The translations under genes were made by a program, and so were the position numbers. Source: Puerhibacterium puerhi (GTDB lineage: Bacteria; Actinomycetota; Actinomycetes; Actinomycetales; Cellulomonadaceae). From it: DNA of 62,677 nt. Below the pieces are notes generated by a model. It was not told where the DNA came from, searched no databases, and saw only the letters and a list, made by a program, of their open reading frames with translations. Below, in pieces: positions 53,096 to 62,092 of the stretch (position 1 is the first letter of the stretch; each line of letters starts with the position of its first letter). Where the stretch lies: the NCBI RefSeq assembly GCF_009846865.1, contig NZ_WUWN01000012.1, positions 36,688 to 99,364 on the forward strand. The letters run 5' to 3'.

Positions 53096-54520
53096 TCAGA
53101 TGTCGTAGTACAGCTCGAACTCGTGCGGCGTCGGGCGCAGGCGGACCGGGTCCACCTCGTTGCGGCGCTTGTAGTCGATCCAGGTCGCGATGAGGTCCTC
53201 GGAGAACACGTCGCCCTGCGTGAGGAACTCGTGGTCCGCCTCGAGGTTGTCGAGCACGGCGTCGAGCGAGCCCGGGACCTGCGCGATCTGGGCGTGCTCC
53301 TCGGGGGGCAGCTCGTAGAGGTCCTTGTCGATCGGCGCGGCGGGCTCGATGCGGTTCTTGATGCCGTCGATGCCGGCGAGCAGCTGCGCCGAGAAGGCCA
53401 GGTACGGGTTGGCCGACGGGTCCGGCACGCGGAACTCGACGCGCTTGGCCTTCGGCGACGAGCCCGTCACCGGGATGCGGATGCAGGCCGAGCGGTTGCG
53501 GGCCGAGTAGACCAGGTTGACCGGGGCCTCGTAGCCCGGCACCAGGCGGCGGTAGGAGTTCACCGAGGGGTTGGTGAACGCCAGCAGCGACGGGGCGTGC
53601 TTGAGCAGGCCGCCGATGTACCAGCGGGCGATGTCCGAGAGGCCGCCGTAGCCCTTCTCGTCGTAGAACAGCGGGTCGCCGTTCTGCCACAGCGACTGGT
53701 GGGAGTGCATGCCCGAGCCGTTGTCGCCGAAGATCGGCTTCGGCATGAAGGTGACCGTCTTGCCCGCGTTGAACGCGACGTTGCGGATGACGTACTTGAA
53801 CTTCATCAGGTCGTCGGCCGCGTGCAGCAGCGTGTTGAAGCGGTAGTTGATCTCCTGCTGGCCGGCGGTGCCCACCTCGTGGTGCGCACGCTCGACGTCG
53901 AGACCGACCTGGCCGAGCACGTTCACCATGTCGTCGCGCAGGTCAGCGAAGCGGTCCGACGGCGAGACGGGGAAGTAGCCGCCCTTGTAGCGCGTCTTGT
54001 AGCCGAGGTTGCCACCCTCCTCCTCGCGGCCCGTGTTCCACGCGGCCTCGACGGAGTCGATCGAGTAGTAGCTCTCGTGCTGGTTGGTGATGAACTTGAC
54101 GTCGTCGAACAGGTAGAACTCCGCCTCCGGGGCGAAGAACGCGGTGTCCGCGATGCCGGTGGAGGCGAGGTAGGCCTCGGCCTTGGCGGCGATGGTGCGC
54201 GGGTCGCGCGAGTAGGCCTCGTCCGTGAACGGGTCCACGATCGAGAAGTTCATGACCAGCGTCTTGCGCTTGCGGAACGGGTCGATGAAGGCGGTCTGCA
54301 CGTCCGGCACGAGCTTCATGTCGGACTCGTGGATCGCCTGGAAGCCGCGGATCGACGACCCGTCGAACATCAGGCCCTCGGTGAAGGAGTCCTCACCGAA
54401 CTGCGACACCGGGATGTTGAAGTGCTGCCACACACCGGGCAGGTCCACGAACCGGACATCGATGAACTCCACCCCCTCGTTGCGGGTGAAGGCGATGGCC
54501 TCCTCGGCGTTCTTGAACAT
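53096..54520 (-). CDS. glnA: glutamine synthetase type I
   Basis: 474 residues, the main ammonia-assimilating GS: ATP-dependent amidation of glutamate, dodecameric in the cytosol. Signatures [36 protein letters not shown] and the adenylylation site Tyr402 ([11 protein letters not shown]) are all intact; GlnE (34461) modifies that tyrosine. ATG at 54520 with AAGGAG upstream; a nearby ATG at 54524 is out of frame. Control by GlnR is indicated by the four-element box at 54582-54619, with a TACGTT -10 at 54566-54571. Confidence 0.97.
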   Translation of the reverse strand: MFKNAEEAIAFTRNEGVEFIDVRFVDLPGVWQHFNIPVSQFGEDSFTEGLMFDGSSIRGFQAIHESDMKLVPDVQTAFIDPFRKRKTLVMNFSIVDPFTDEAYSRDPRTIAAKAEAYLASTGIADTAFFAPEAEFYLFDDVKFITNQHESYYSIDSVEAAWNTGREEEGGNLGYKTRYKGGYFPVSPSDRFADLRDDMVNVLGQVGLDVERAHHEVGTAGQQEINYRFNTLLHAADDLMKFKYVIRNVAFNAGKTVTFMPKPIFGDNGSGMHSHQSLWQNGDPLFYDEKGYGGLSDIARWYIGGLLKHAPSLLAFTNPSVNSYRRLVPGYEAPVNLVYSARNRSACIRIPVTGSSPKAKRVEFRVPDPSANPYLAFSAQLLAGIDGIKNRIEPAAPIDKDLYELPPEEHAQIAQVPGSLDAVLDNLEADHEFLTQGDVFSEDLIATWIDYKRRNEVDPVRLRPTPHEFELYYDI

Positions 54521-54565
54521 CCATGCGCTCCTTGGTCGTTCGGTGCCGGTCAGTCGGCTGCCCCG

Positions 54566-54571
54566 AACGTA
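54566..54571 (-). promoter_or_regulatory. -10 element TACGTT of glnA
   Basis: Lies about 46 bp upstream of the glnA ATG and just downstream of the GlnR-type box, whose centre would be near -41 of the start point, as for an activator. Confidence 0.5.
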
Positions 54572-54581
54572 GGGGCTCGGG

Positions 54582-54619
54582 GTTACCCGGGGGTGCCGGA
54601 GATGTTTCGTCCGTGTTAC
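54582..54619 (-). promoter_or_regulatory. GlnR-type box upstream of glnA
   Basis: On the coding strand: GTAAC-N6-GAAAC-N6-GGCAC-N6-GTAAC, four 5-mers at exactly 11-bp spacing (54615, 54604, 54593, 54582). This fits the actinobacterial GlnR consensus gTnAC-n6-GaAAC repeated twice. glnR itself is not in the window. Confidence 0.75.
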
Positions 54620-54741
54620 CGACGCGGCCTGAAAGTGAAGGTTCGCGGCACGCTGCCGCGCCGCGAGCGTGCCGCGAGAGCCGATGGGCGGACGCCGCCG
54701 TCCGGCATGCGAGACATTCCGGGCGGTGCCCGTGGCGCGCT

Positions 54742-54747
54742 TAGCCT
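54742..54747 (+). promoter_or_regulatory. -10 element TAGCCT, leaderless start of RDD gene
   Basis: Ends 6 nt before the ATG at 54754. Confidence 0.55.
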
Positions 54748-54753
54748 GGGGGA

Positions 54754-55209
54754 ATGGCATCGCGCGAGGACATCGGTTCGTGGCTCGAGGGCGGGTCGAC
54801 CCCCGGCGGTGACCGGGACGACCGGCTCGGGCTGCCGCACGAGGGCAGTGGCTCGATGGCCTCCCTCGGGCGACGCGTCGTCGCCCTGTGCGTCGACTGG
54901 GTGATCGCGCTGGCGATCTCCGCGCTGGTGCCCGGGAGCAACGACTTCGTGCCCCTGGCGGTGCTCGCGGCGATGAACATCGTGCTGGTCGGCTCGGTCG
55001 GCTTCACGATCGGCCACCGGCTGCTCGGCCTGCAGGTGCGCGTGCTGGGCGCGCCGGGGACCGGGACGGTCGAGGGGGCGTTCGTCGGCTTCTGGCGCTC
55101 GGCCGTGCGCACGGTGCTGCTGTGCCTCGTGATCCCCGCGGTGATCTGGGACGGCGACGGGCGCGGCCTGCACGACCGCGCCGCCGGCACGGTCATCACC
55201 CGGCGCTGA
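54754..55209 (+). CDS. RDD family membrane protein
   Basis: 151 residues. After an acidic head, [20 protein letters not shown] carries the R...D arrangement of RDD domains and a second conserved Asp lies in [14 protein letters not shown]. Three hydrophobic helices. Function unknown; some RDD proteins are proposed Na+/H+ transporters. Its position between glnA1 and the DUF4191/lip genes matches M. tuberculosis Rv2219A. The last codons and stop begin a five-unit 16-bp tandem repeat. Confidence 0.87.
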   Translation: MASREDIGSWLEGGSTPGGDRDDRLGLPHEGSGSMASLGRRVVALCVDWVIALAISALVPGSNDFVPLAVLAAMNIVLVGSVGFTIGHRLLGLQVRVLGAPGTGTVEGAFVGFWRSAVRTVLLCLVIPAVIWDGDGRGLHDRAAGTVITRR

Positions 55210-55271
55210 CGTCACCCGCTGCTGACATCGCCTGGCGCTGACCGTCCGGCGCTGACATCACCCGGCGCTGA
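55194..55271. repeat. 16-bp tandem repeat starting at the RDD gene stop
   Basis: Five units beginning at 55194, 55210, 55226, 55242 (14 bp) and 55256; the first and last are identical (CATCACCCGGCGCTGA). The first unit encodes the C-terminal ITRR and stop. Confidence 0.85.
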
Positions 55272-55318
55272 CCGCTCGGCCGCGCGACGGCGGACGGCTG
55301 GCACGCGCGGGCGGAGCC

Positions 55319-55388
55319 GTCTGTTCGGTGATTTGTTGGCTGTTCGGCGATCCGGATCACCGATCGGCCAACGAATCACCGAACAGAC
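55319..55388. repeat. 70-bp near-perfect palindrome
   Basis: The two 35-bp halves differ at 4 positions when one is reverse-complemented, two of which would be G-U pairs in RNA; the centre is TCCGGA. Each half contains TGTTCGGTGATT-type elements twice, 19 bp apart, giving four copies in all. It is richer in A/T than its surroundings. Confidence 0.88.
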
Positions 55389-55464
55389 GAGCCGGAGGTC
55401 GACCGGAGCGGCGAGCCGGGAGGTCGACCGGGAGCGACGAGCCCGGACGTCGGCCGGGACCGGA
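55388..55464. repeat. degenerate 24-27-bp tandem repeat, three copies
   Basis: Units at 55388-55411, 55412-55437 and 55438-55464 each begin CGAGCC and contain GTCGRCCGG, with 2-3-bp length differences. Confidence 0.7.
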
Positions 55465-55482
55465 CGGCGGCAGCGCGCCGGG

Positions 55483-55527
55483 ACGACGGAGGGCCGGCAC
55501 GCGCGCAGCGTGCCGGCCCTCCGTCGT
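55483..55527. terminator. bidirectional terminator of DUF4191 (and RDD) genes
   Basis: Perfect 20-bp stem (55483-55502 with 55508-55527) and 5-nt GCGCA loop, 32 bp beyond the DUF4191 stop. Confidence 0.92.
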
Positions 55528-55558
55528 CGTGCGGCCGGTCGGAACCCGGTCGGGCCCG

Positions 55559-56281
55559 TCAGCGGCCGCGCATCCCCTTGCGGTCGGGGCGGGCGCGGAA
55601 CGGGTCCACGCCCTTGGGGATGGGCAGCTTGTTGGTGCTCAGGGCCTTGAGGCGCTTGCTGACCTCGGCCGCCTCCGGCCGGGTGAGCTTCGGACGCAGC
55701 CGGGTGACGGTCCGGGCGACCTTGGTCAGCGGCACCTGACCCTCCTCGTTGCCGACCTGCACCAGGGTGATCGGCACGTTCGGCACCACGCGCGCGACGC
55801 GGCGGCGCTCGTCCTCCAGCAGGCGGGTCACGCGGTGCGCCGGGCCCTCGGAGACGAGGACGACGCCCGGGCGCCCGACGCCGCGGAACACGAAGTCCTG
55901 CGTGCGCGGGTTGACCGCGACCGGCTCGTCGTCGAAGGTCCACCCGCCGCGGACGGTCCCCAGCGCGGCGCGGGCCGCGCCCGGCTGACCCTCGATCTGC
56001 GTGTAGGCGGCGCGCTCGGCGCGGCGCGTGAGCGTGAACATGCCGGCCAGCAGCGCGAACGGCAGCGCCACGATCGTCACGTAGACCGGGTGGCCGATGA
56101 GCAGGCCGATGACCAGGCCCAGCAGCAGGACGGCGACGAAGATGCCGAGGATGAGCCAGGTGACCGTGGGGTCCTGGCGCCGCGTCATCTGGTACGCGGC
56201 CCAGACCTGGTGGTACCAGCGCTGCTTCTTCGGCTTCTTCGGCGTGGTGGCGTCCGAGGACGCGTTCGAGGTGCGGGCCAT
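55559..56281 (-). CDS. DUF4191 family membrane protein
   Basis: 240 residues. Basic Lys/Pro start, two adjacent hydrophobic helices (~residues 40-85, VTWLILGIFVAVLLLGLVIG and VYVTIVALPFALLAGMFTLT) and a ~150-residue cytosolic domain with RAERAAYTQIEGQPGAARAA typical of DUF4191. Actinobacteria-specific, next to lipA in most genomes (Rv2219 in M. tuberculosis); role unknown. ATG at 56281 chosen because TAGAAT lies 8 nt upstream; another ATG is at 56287. Confidence 0.9.
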   Translation of the reverse strand: MARTSNASSDATTPKKPKKQRWYHQVWAAYQMTRRQDPTVTWLILGIFVAVLLLGLVIGLLIGHPVYVTIVALPFALLAGMFTLTRRAERAAYTQIEGQPGAARAALGTVRGGWTFDDEPVAVNPRTQDFVFRGVGRPGVVLVSEGPAHRVTRLLEDERRRVARVVPNVPITLVQVGNEEGQVPLTKVARTVTRLRPKLTRPEAAEVSKRLKALSTNKLPIPKGVDPFRARPDRKGMRGR

Positions 56282-56345
56282 GGTCATCGATTCTAGTGGG
56301 CTTCGGGCGGGCGGAGCGGGGGCGCGGGCGGGCGGACCGCGCCGG

Positions 56346-57347
56346 TCAGCGCGCGAGGAGGCTCGCCGCCTCCTGGCGCGACGTCGTCGGCTCGGCGAGG
56401 TGCGCCAGCGCCGGCGGGATCGGGATGCCGCGCTTGGTCATGGCCTGGCCCCACAGCCGCCCGGCGCGGTAGGACGAGCGCACGAGCGGGCCGGCCATGA
56501 CGCCGAGGAAGCCGATCTCCTCGGCCGCCTGGGACAGCTCGACGAACTCCTCGGGCCGCACCCAGCGGTCCACCGGGTGGTGGCGCAGGGAGGGGCGCAG
56601 GTACTGGGTGATCGTCACCAGGTCGCAGCCCGCCTCGTGCAGGTCGCGCAGCGCGTCGACGGCCTCGTCGAGCGACTCGCCCATGCCGAGGATCAGGTTG
56701 GACTTGGTGACCAGCCCGGCCTCGCGCGCCCGGGTGAGCACGGACAGCGAGCGCTCGTAGCGGAAGCCGGGGCGGATCTGCTTGAAGATGCGCGGCACGG
56801 TCTCGAGGTTGTGCGCCAGCACCTCCGGGCGCGAGCCGTTGACCTCGTCGAGCAGCTCGGGGATGGCGTTGAAGTCCGGGATGAGCAGCTCGACGCCGGT
56901 GCCGGGGTTGAGGGCGTGGATCTGCCGCACGGTCTCGGCGTAGAGCCACGCGCCGCCGTCGGCCAGGTCGTCGCGGGCGACGCCGGTGATCGTCGAGTAG
57001 CGCAGGCCCATCGTGCGCACCGACTCCGCCACCCGGCGCGGCTCGTCGGCGTCGAACGCGGCCGGCTTGCCCGTGTCGATCTGGCAGAAGTCGCAGCGCC
57101 GGGTGCACTGGTCGCCGCCGATGAGGAAGGTGGCCTCGCGGTCCTCCCAGCACTCGAAGATGTTGGGGCAGCCCGCCTCCTCGCAGACGGTGTGCAGGCC
57201 CTCGCCCTTCACGAGCCCCTTGAGGTCGCGGTACTCGGGGCCCATCACCGCCCGGGTCTTGATCCACTCGGGCTTCTTCTCGATCGGCGTGGCGGCGTTG
57301 CGGGCCTCGACGCGCAGCATGCGCCGGCCCTCGGGTGCGATCGTCAC
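56346..57347 (-). CDS. lipA: lipoyl synthase
   Basis: 333-residue radical SAM enzyme that inserts two sulfurs into protein-bound octanoyl chains to form lipoyl groups. The auxiliary cluster is held by Cys55, Cys60 and Cys66 ([12 protein letters not shown]) and the radical SAM cluster by Cys81, Cys85 and Cys88 (CTRRCDFC). The C-terminal RSSYRAG supplies the fourth ligand of the auxiliary cluster. GTG at 57347. Downstream partner of lipB (64-bp gap); products serve PDH, whose E1 is AceE at 8434, and other 2-oxoacid dehydrogenases. Confidence 0.96.
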   Translation of the reverse strand: MTIAPEGRRMLRVEARNAATPIEKKPEWIKTRAVMGPEYRDLKGLVKGEGLHTVCEEAGCPNIFECWEDREATFLIGGDQCTRRCDFCQIDTGKPAAFDADEPRRVAESVRTMGLRYSTITGVARDDLADGGAWLYAETVRQIHALNPGTGVELLIPDFNAIPELLDEVNGSRPEVLAHNLETVPRIFKQIRPGFRYERSLSVLTRAREAGLVTKSNLILGMGESLDEAVDALRDLHEAGCDLVTITQYLRPSLRHHPVDRWVRPEEFVELSQAAEEIGFLGVMAGPLVRSSYRAGRLWGQAMTKRGIPIPPALAHLAEPTTSRQEAASLLAR

Positions 57348-57411
57348 GGTGTCCCCTTGCGTCCCCTCGGTGGTCTCGGGGCGGGAGCGGTCCCCACCCT
57401 CGCGGACCGCT

Positions 57412-58131
57412 TCACCCTACGACGGCTGCGGCCTGCGTCGTCGTGCCGTCCGCCGTGGCGGGCGTGACCTCGCTCACGAGGGGCGCCAGGTGCCGCACCA
57501 GGGCGTCGGCCAGCAGCGGACGCACCTGTGCGACGGTGACGTCGCGGCCGAGCTCGGCGCTCAGCGAGGTGACGTCGGCGTCGTCGATGCCGCACGGCAC
57601 GATCCGGCCGAACGCGCCGAGGTCGGGGTCGCAGTTGAGCGCGAGCCCGTGCATGGTGACGCCGCGGGCCACGCGCGCCCCGATGGCGCACACCTTCCGC
57701 TCGCGCCGGGGGCCGGCGCCGGTCGCCGCGCCGTCGTCGGCCGCGAGCCACACCCCGCTGCGGCCCTCGACCCGGACCGTGGCGACCCCGAGCCGGGCGC
57801 ACACGTCCATCACGGCCGCCTCGAGCGTGCGCACGTACTCGACGACGTCGACGGGGGAGACCAGCCGGGCGATCGGGTAGGCCACGAGCTGGCCGGGGCC
57901 GTGCCAGGTGATCTTGCCCCCGCGGTCGACGTCGACCACGGGCGTGCCGTCGGTGGGGTACTCGTCGCGGCGCGTGCGGCGGCCGGCGGTGTACACGCTC
58001 GCGTGCTCGAGGAGGTAGGCGACCGGCGGGCGCTCGCCGGCGCTGACGGCGGCGTGCGCGCGCCGCTGCAGCTCCCAGCCCTCGTGGTAGTCGACGTGCC
58101 CGGCCAGGTGCTCGATCTCGATCGTCCCCAC
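57412..58131 (-). CDS. lipB: octanoyl-ACP:protein octanoyltransferase
   Basis: 239 residues. Transfers octanoyl from ACP (made by the fab genes in this window) to lipoyl domains. Conserved [18 protein letters not shown] and the catalytic Lys146/Cys180 pair ([23 protein letters not shown]) are present. GTG start at 58131; TAGCCT sits 8 nt upstream and overlaps the MarR gene end. A Thr/Ala-rich tail of ~20 residues extends the usual C terminus. Upstream of lipA and co-directional. Confidence 0.95.
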   Translation of the reverse strand: MGTIEIEHLAGHVDYHEGWELQRRAHAAVSAGERPPVAYLLEHASVYTAGRRTRRDEYPTDGTPVVDVDRGGKITWHGPGQLVAYPIARLVSPVDVVEYVRTLEAAVMDVCARLGVATVRVEGRSGVWLAADDGAATGAGPRRERKVCAIGARVARGVTMHGLALNCDPDLGAFGRIVPCGIDDADVTSLSAELGRDVTVAQVRPLLADALVRHLAPLVSEVTPATADGTTTQAAAVVG

Positions 58132-58142
58132 GACTCCAGAGG

Positions 58143-58649
58143 CTAGACCCCGTCGGCGCCGTCGGCGCCCGCCGGGCCGCCGGCGACGTCGTCCGCGGCC
58201 AGCATGGCCAGGAGGGCATCGCGCAGCGCCGTGCGCTGGGAGTCGTCGAGCCCGCGCGTCACGATCCGCTCGGCCGGGGCGGTGCGCGCCGCCTGCAGGG
58301 CCGCCTCGCGGCCCGCGTCGGTGACCGCGACCGAGCGGCGCCGGCGGTCGGCCGGGTCGTCCGCGCGCTCCACGTAGCCCTGCCGCTCCAGCCGGGCGAG
58401 GACCCGGCTCATCGTCTGCTCCCGCACGCGCGACGCCGCGGCGAGCTCGCGCTGCGTGCGCGGCCCGGCCAGCAGGTGCAGGAGCACGGGGAAGGCGGCG
58501 TGGTTGAGGTCCCACGCGCCGAGGTAGGCGTTCCACTCCTGCTCCACCCGGTGCGTGACGGCGAACAGCAGCCGGCCCAGCGGCCACTGCGCCGGGTCCT
58601 CGGAGACGGGGTCGACCACCGTCCCGTCGGTGCGGAGCTTGTCGTCCAC
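58143..58649 (-). CDS. MarR family transcriptional regulator
   Basis: 168 residues with a winged helix-turn-helix ([20 protein letters not shown] and wing [16 protein letters not shown]). MarR dimers usually repress divergent transporters and are released by small aromatic ligands. GTG at 58649 with AGGAGGA upstream. Divergent from the MMPL gene (36-bp gap), with an 18-bp palindrome over the MMPL start. It ends 11 bp before lipB, so lipB may also be read from its promoter. Confidence 0.9.
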   Translation of the reverse strand: MDDKLRTDGTVVDPVSEDPAQWPLGRLLFAVTHRVEQEWNAYLGAWDLNHAAFPVLLHLLAGPRTQRELAAASRVREQTMSRVLARLERQGYVERADDPADRRRRSVAVTDAGREAALQAARTAPAERIVTRGLDDSQRTALRDALLAMLAADDVAGGPAGADGADGV

Positions 58650-58677
58650 TTGCCGGTCCTCCTGACCGTCTCAATAA

Positions 58678-58695
58678 TACTCAGAATGCTGAGTA
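58678..58695. promoter_or_regulatory. MarR operator overlapping the MMPL start codon
   Basis: TACTCAG-AATG-CTGAGTA, perfect 7-bp arms; the centre contains the MMPL ATG (58686-58688). The A/T-rich AATAAT at 58673-58678 could be a -10 for a leaderless MMPL mRNA, so binding would block initiation directly. Confidence 0.75.
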
Positions 58696-60959
58696 AATCA
58701 CGGGGCCTCTGGTCGGGCCTGCTCATCCTGGCAGCCCTGGTCGCCTGGTTGGCGGTCGGCGCCGTCGGTGGCCCCGTGCAGGGGCGCCTCGCGTCGGTGC
58801 AGACCAACGACGCGGCGGCGTTCCTGCCGTCCGACGCGGAGTCCACCCGGGCGGCGGCCGCCGCCGCGGGGTTCGACGAGGGCGAGTCGCTGCCCGCCCT
58901 CGTGGTCGTGGAGGGCGAGGACGGCGGCGAGCTGGCCGCGGCGGCGCAGCGCGCCGTGCAGGGGCTCGCGGCCGGGCTGGCCGACGCGCCGCTCGAGGGC
59001 ACGGGGCAGGACGGCCCGGCGACGGTGCGCGAGGTGCTGGTCGCGGACCCGGTGGCCGTGCCCGCCGAGGACGGCCGGGCGGCGCTCGTGGTGGTGCCCC
59101 TCGACGCCGACCGGTCCTCGCAGCGGGTCGGGCCCGACGAGGAGCGCCTCGGCAGCCTCGCCGTCGCCGCGCTGCGCGACCTCGTGGCGGCGCCGGCCGA
59201 CGAGGGCGGGCTCGCCGGCACCGGCGTCGACGCCTGGGTCACGGGCCCGGCGGGCTTCGTGGCCGACCTGTCCGCCGCCTTCGGCGGCATCGACACCCTG
59301 CTGCTGCTGGTCGCCCTCGGCGCCGTGCTGGTCATCCTCGCGCTCGTCTACCGCTCGCCCGTGCTGCCGTTCCTGGTCATCCTCACCGCCGTGCTCGCCC
59401 TCGCGCTCGCGGGGCTGGTGGTCTACCTGCTGGCCGACGCCGGGGTGCTCGTCCTCAACGGCCAGTCCCAGGGGATCCTGTCGATCCTTGTCGTGGGGGC
59501 GGCCGTCGACTACTCGCTGCTGCTGGTCGCCCGCTACCGCGAGGAGCTGCGCCGCGTGCCCGACCCGCGCACGGCGGTCGCGCGCGCGTGGCGCGCCTCG
59601 GTGCCGCCGATCGCGGCGAGCGCCGCGACGGTCGCGGCCGGCCTGCTGTGCCTCCTGCTGTCCGAGCTGTCCTCCAACCGCAGCCTCGGCCCGGTGGCGG
59701 CGATCGGCATCGCGTCCGCGCTGCTGGCCTCCCTGACCCTGCTGCCGGCGCTGCTGGTGATCGCCGGGCGGCGCTCGCGGGCGCTGTTCTGGCCGCGGAT
59801 GCCGCGCTACGTCGCGCCGGCCGGTGCGGGGCCGGCCGGTGCGGGGCCGGCCGGCGCGGCGACCGCCGGCGCGATGGGCGCCGGACCGGAAGCCGTCGAG
59901 GTCGAGGGGCACCGGCTGTGGTCGCACGTGGCCCGCACGGTGGGCCGCCGCGACCGGCTCGTGTGGGTCGTCTGCACGGTGGCGCTCGCGGCGGCCGCGG
60001 CGTTCGTGCCGACGTTCGACGCCGACGGCACGAGCGAGGCCGACGTGTTCCTCGGCCAGGTGGACTCGGTGGACGGCGAGCGGGCCCTGCAGCGCCACTT
60101 CGCCGGGGTGTCGGCCCAGCCCGCCGTCGTGGTCGCGCCGGAGGGCGACCTCGACGCCGTCGTCGCCGCGGCCGAGGGCACGGACGGCGTCGAGGCCGTC
60201 ACCCCGGTGGGCGAGGGCCCGGCGGCGGCCCCCGGCGCGCCCGCCTCCGGCCCGCCGCGCGTCGTCGGCGGCACGGTCCGCGTCGACGTCACGACGGCCG
60301 CGCCGTCCGACTCCCAGGAGGCCGTGGCGACCGTCGAGGCGCTGCGCGCGGCGGTGCACGAGGTGGCGCCCGACGCGCTCGTCGGGGGAGCGGCCGCCGA
60401 GCGGCTCGACACCCAGCTGGCCGGCCAGCGCGACCTGCGGGTCATCGTCCCGGCGGTGCTGGCGGTGATCCTGCTGATCCTCGTCGCGCTGCTGCGCTCG
60501 GTGGTGGCGGCCGTGCTGCTCGTGGCGGCGAACGTGCTGTCCTTCGGCGCCACGCTCGGCGTCGCGGCGCTGGTGTTCGACCACGTGCTCGGCTTCCCGG
60601 GCGCCGACCCGGCCGTGCCGCTCTACGGGTTCTGCTTCCTCGTGGCCCTCGGCGTCGACTACTCGATCTTCCTCATGACCCGCGTGCGCGAGGAGGCCGC
60701 CGCCGTCGGGCCGCGCCCCGGCGTGCTGCGCGGGCTCGCGGTGACCGGGTCGGTCATCACGTCGGCGGGGGTGGTGCTGGCGGCCACGTTCGCGGCGCTC
60801 GGCGTCATCCCGCTGCTGTTCCTGGCCCAGATCGCGTTCGTGGTCGCGTTCGGCGTGCTGCTCGACACGCTGGTGGTGCGCAGCCTGCTGGTGCCCGCGC
60901 TCGCCCACGACCTCGGCCGGGCGGCGTGGTGGCCGAGCCGGCTCTCGCGGCGGCCCTGA
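58686..60959 (+). CDS. MMPL/RND family transporter
   Basis: 757 residues, about 12 membrane helices in two RND halves. Each half has a large extracytoplasmic loop (residues ~30-195 and ~440-580) and the MMPL-type GGxxVDYSLLLVARYREEL / LGVDYSIFLMTRVREE pair, which carries the proton-relay Asp-Tyr. MMPL proteins export lipids, siderophores or antibiotics. A PAGAG-repeat linker (~residues 378-396) separates the halves. No Shine-Dalgarno before the ATG at 58686. Repressed, probably, by the divergent MarR. Substrate unknown. Confidence 0.92.
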   Translation: MLSKSRGLWSGLLILAALVAWLAVGAVGGPVQGRLASVQTNDAAAFLPSDAESTRAAAAAAGFDEGESLPALVVVEGEDGGELAAAAQRAVQGLAAGLADAPLEGTGQDGPATVREVLVADPVAVPAEDGRAALVVVPLDADRSSQRVGPDEERLGSLAVAALRDLVAAPADEGGLAGTGVDAWVTGPAGFVADLSAAFGGIDTLLLLVALGAVLVILALVYRSPVLPFLVILTAVLALALAGLVVYLLADAGVLVLNGQSQGILSILVVGAAVDYSLLLVARYREELRRVPDPRTAVARAWRASVPPIAASAATVAAGLLCLLLSELSSNRSLGPVAAIGIASALLASLTLLPALLVIAGRRSRALFWPRMPRYVAPAGAGPAGAGPAGAATAGAMGAGPEAVEVEGHRLWSHVARTVGRRDRLVWVVCTVALAAAAAFVPTFDADGTSEADVFLGQVDSVDGERALQRHFAGVSAQPAVVVAPEGDLDAVVAAAEGTDGVEAVTPVGEGPAAAPGAPASGPPRVVGGTVRVDVTTAAPSDSQEAVATVEALRAAVHEVAPDALVGGAAAERLDTQLAGQRDLRVIVPAVLAVILLILVALLRSVVAAVLLVAANVLSFGATLGVAALVFDHVLGFPGADPAVPLYGFCFLVALGVDYSIFLMTRVREEAAAVGPRPGVLRGLAVTGSVITSAGVVLAATFAALGVIPLLFLAQIAFVVAFGVLLDTLVVRSLLVPALAHDLGRAAWWPSRLSRRP

Positions 60960-61002
60960 GCCGCCACGGGCCTGAGCCGCCGCGGGCCTGAGCCGCCGCG
61001 GG
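60955..61002. repeat. 16-bp tandem repeat (3 copies) starting at the MMPL stop
   Basis: CCTGAGCCGCCGCGGG at 60971-60986 and 60987-61002, and with one change at 60955-60970, where CCTGA contains the MMPL stop codon. Confidence 0.85.
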
Positions 61003-61051
61003 GCCGGTGCCCGAGCCGCTGACCTGCCCCGGGCCTGAGACGATGGGGCCC

Positions 61052-62092
61052 ATGACAGCGCTGCGGATCGCGATCGTCGGGTACGGAGGAGCGGGGCGGG
61101 GGATCCACTCCCGCCTCGTGCGGGAGGCGGGCCACACGGTGGCCGCGGTGGTGACGCGGGACCCCGGGCGGCGCCAGCAGGCGGCGTCCGACTGGCCGGG
61201 GGTGCGGTTCCACGACGACCTGACGGCGCTGGTCGCCGCCCGTGGCACCTACGACGTCGTGGTGGTGACGAGCCCGACGGCGCTGCACGCCGAGCACGGC
61301 GCGCTGCTGGCGCGGGCGGGCGTCCCGTTCGTGCTCGACAAGCCCATCGGCGTGGACGCGCACGAGGCCCGCGCCGTGGTCGCCGAGGCCGCGGCGACCG
61401 GCACGCCGTTCACGGTGTTCCAGAACCGGCGGTGGGACCCGGAGCAGCTGACCCTCGAGGCGCTGCTGCGCCGCGGCGACCTGGGCCAGGTGCACACCTT
61501 CGAGCGGCGCTGGGAGCGCTGGCGCCCGCGCCCGCAGCAGCGGTGGAAGGAGAACGACCCGGCCGGCGGCGGCCTGCTGCTCGACCTCGGCCTGCACCTG
61601 GTGGACTCCGCCACCCGGCTGTTCGGCCGCGTCACGAGCGTCTGGGCGCAGACCCGCCGGCTCACCACGCCCACGGAGGACGACGTCTTCCTCGTCCTGG
61701 CCCACGAGCCCGGCGGGGGCGTCGCGGCGTCCGAGCGCGGCGTCGTCTCGCGCCTGTGGGCGGGCTCCGTCGTCGGTGCGCCGGGGCCGCGCACGCGCGT
61801 GCTGGGCGGTGCCGGGGCGTACGTGGTCACGAGCTTCGAGCAGGACGCCTCGCCGTTCGAGGTCTTCGACGCCGACGCGCCGGAGGGGACGCTCGGCTGG
61901 CTGACGCACGGGCGCGAGCGCGAGGCGGTGCCGCAGGCGCCGGGCGGCCACGCCGACTTCTACCGGGCCCTGGGGGCGTGGCTGCAGGGCGACGGCGAGA
62001 TCCCCGTCGACCCCGCCGACGCCGTGCGGACGGCCGAGGTGCTCGACGCCGCACGGGTCGCGGCGCGCGAGGGGCGCACGGTCGCCGTCTGA
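61052..62092 (+). CDS. Gfo/Idh/MocA family oxidoreductase
   Basis: 346 residues. N-terminal Rossmann motif GYGGAGRGIHS (residues 9-19) for NAD(P), the family EKP variant LDKPIGVDAHEA, and a C-terminal alpha/beta domain with GGGLLLDLGLHLVDSATRLF, where the substrate-binding His lies. Oxidises or epimerises a sugar or inositol derivative; the substrate is not evident. ATG at 61052. Follows the MMPL gene after the 16-bp repeats. No sugar transport genes are adjacent. Confidence 0.9.
   Translation: MTALRIAIVGYGGAGRGIHSRLVREAGHTVAAVVTRDPGRRQQAASDWPGVRFHDDLTALVAARGTYDVVVVTSPTALHAEHGALLARAGVPFVLDKPIGVDAHEARAVVAEAAATGTPFTVFQNRRWDPEQLTLEALLRRGDLGQVHTFERRWERWRPRPQQRWKENDPAGGGLLLDLGLHLVDSATRLFGRVTSVWAQTRRLTTPTEDDVFLVLAHEPGGGVAASERGVVSRLWAGSVVGAPGPRTRVLGGAGAYVVTSFEQDASPFEVFDADAPEGTLGWLTHGREREAVPQAPGGHADFYRALGAWLQGDGEIPVDPADAVRTAEVLDAARVAAREGRTVAV

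Larger units (their letters stand above)
55210..55558. other. repeat-filled intergenic region between convergent RDD and DUF4191 genes
   Basis: 349 bp. In order it holds the remainder of the 16-bp repeats (to 55271), a 70-bp palindrome (55319-55388), three degenerate 24-27-bp units starting CGAG (55388-55464) and a strong terminator (55483-55527). I see no coding region. Confidence 0.75.

Noticed and set aside
55319-55388. CRISPR-like array from the repeated TGTTCGG elements
   Set aside because: The elements form one palindrome without unique spacers, and no cas genes are present.
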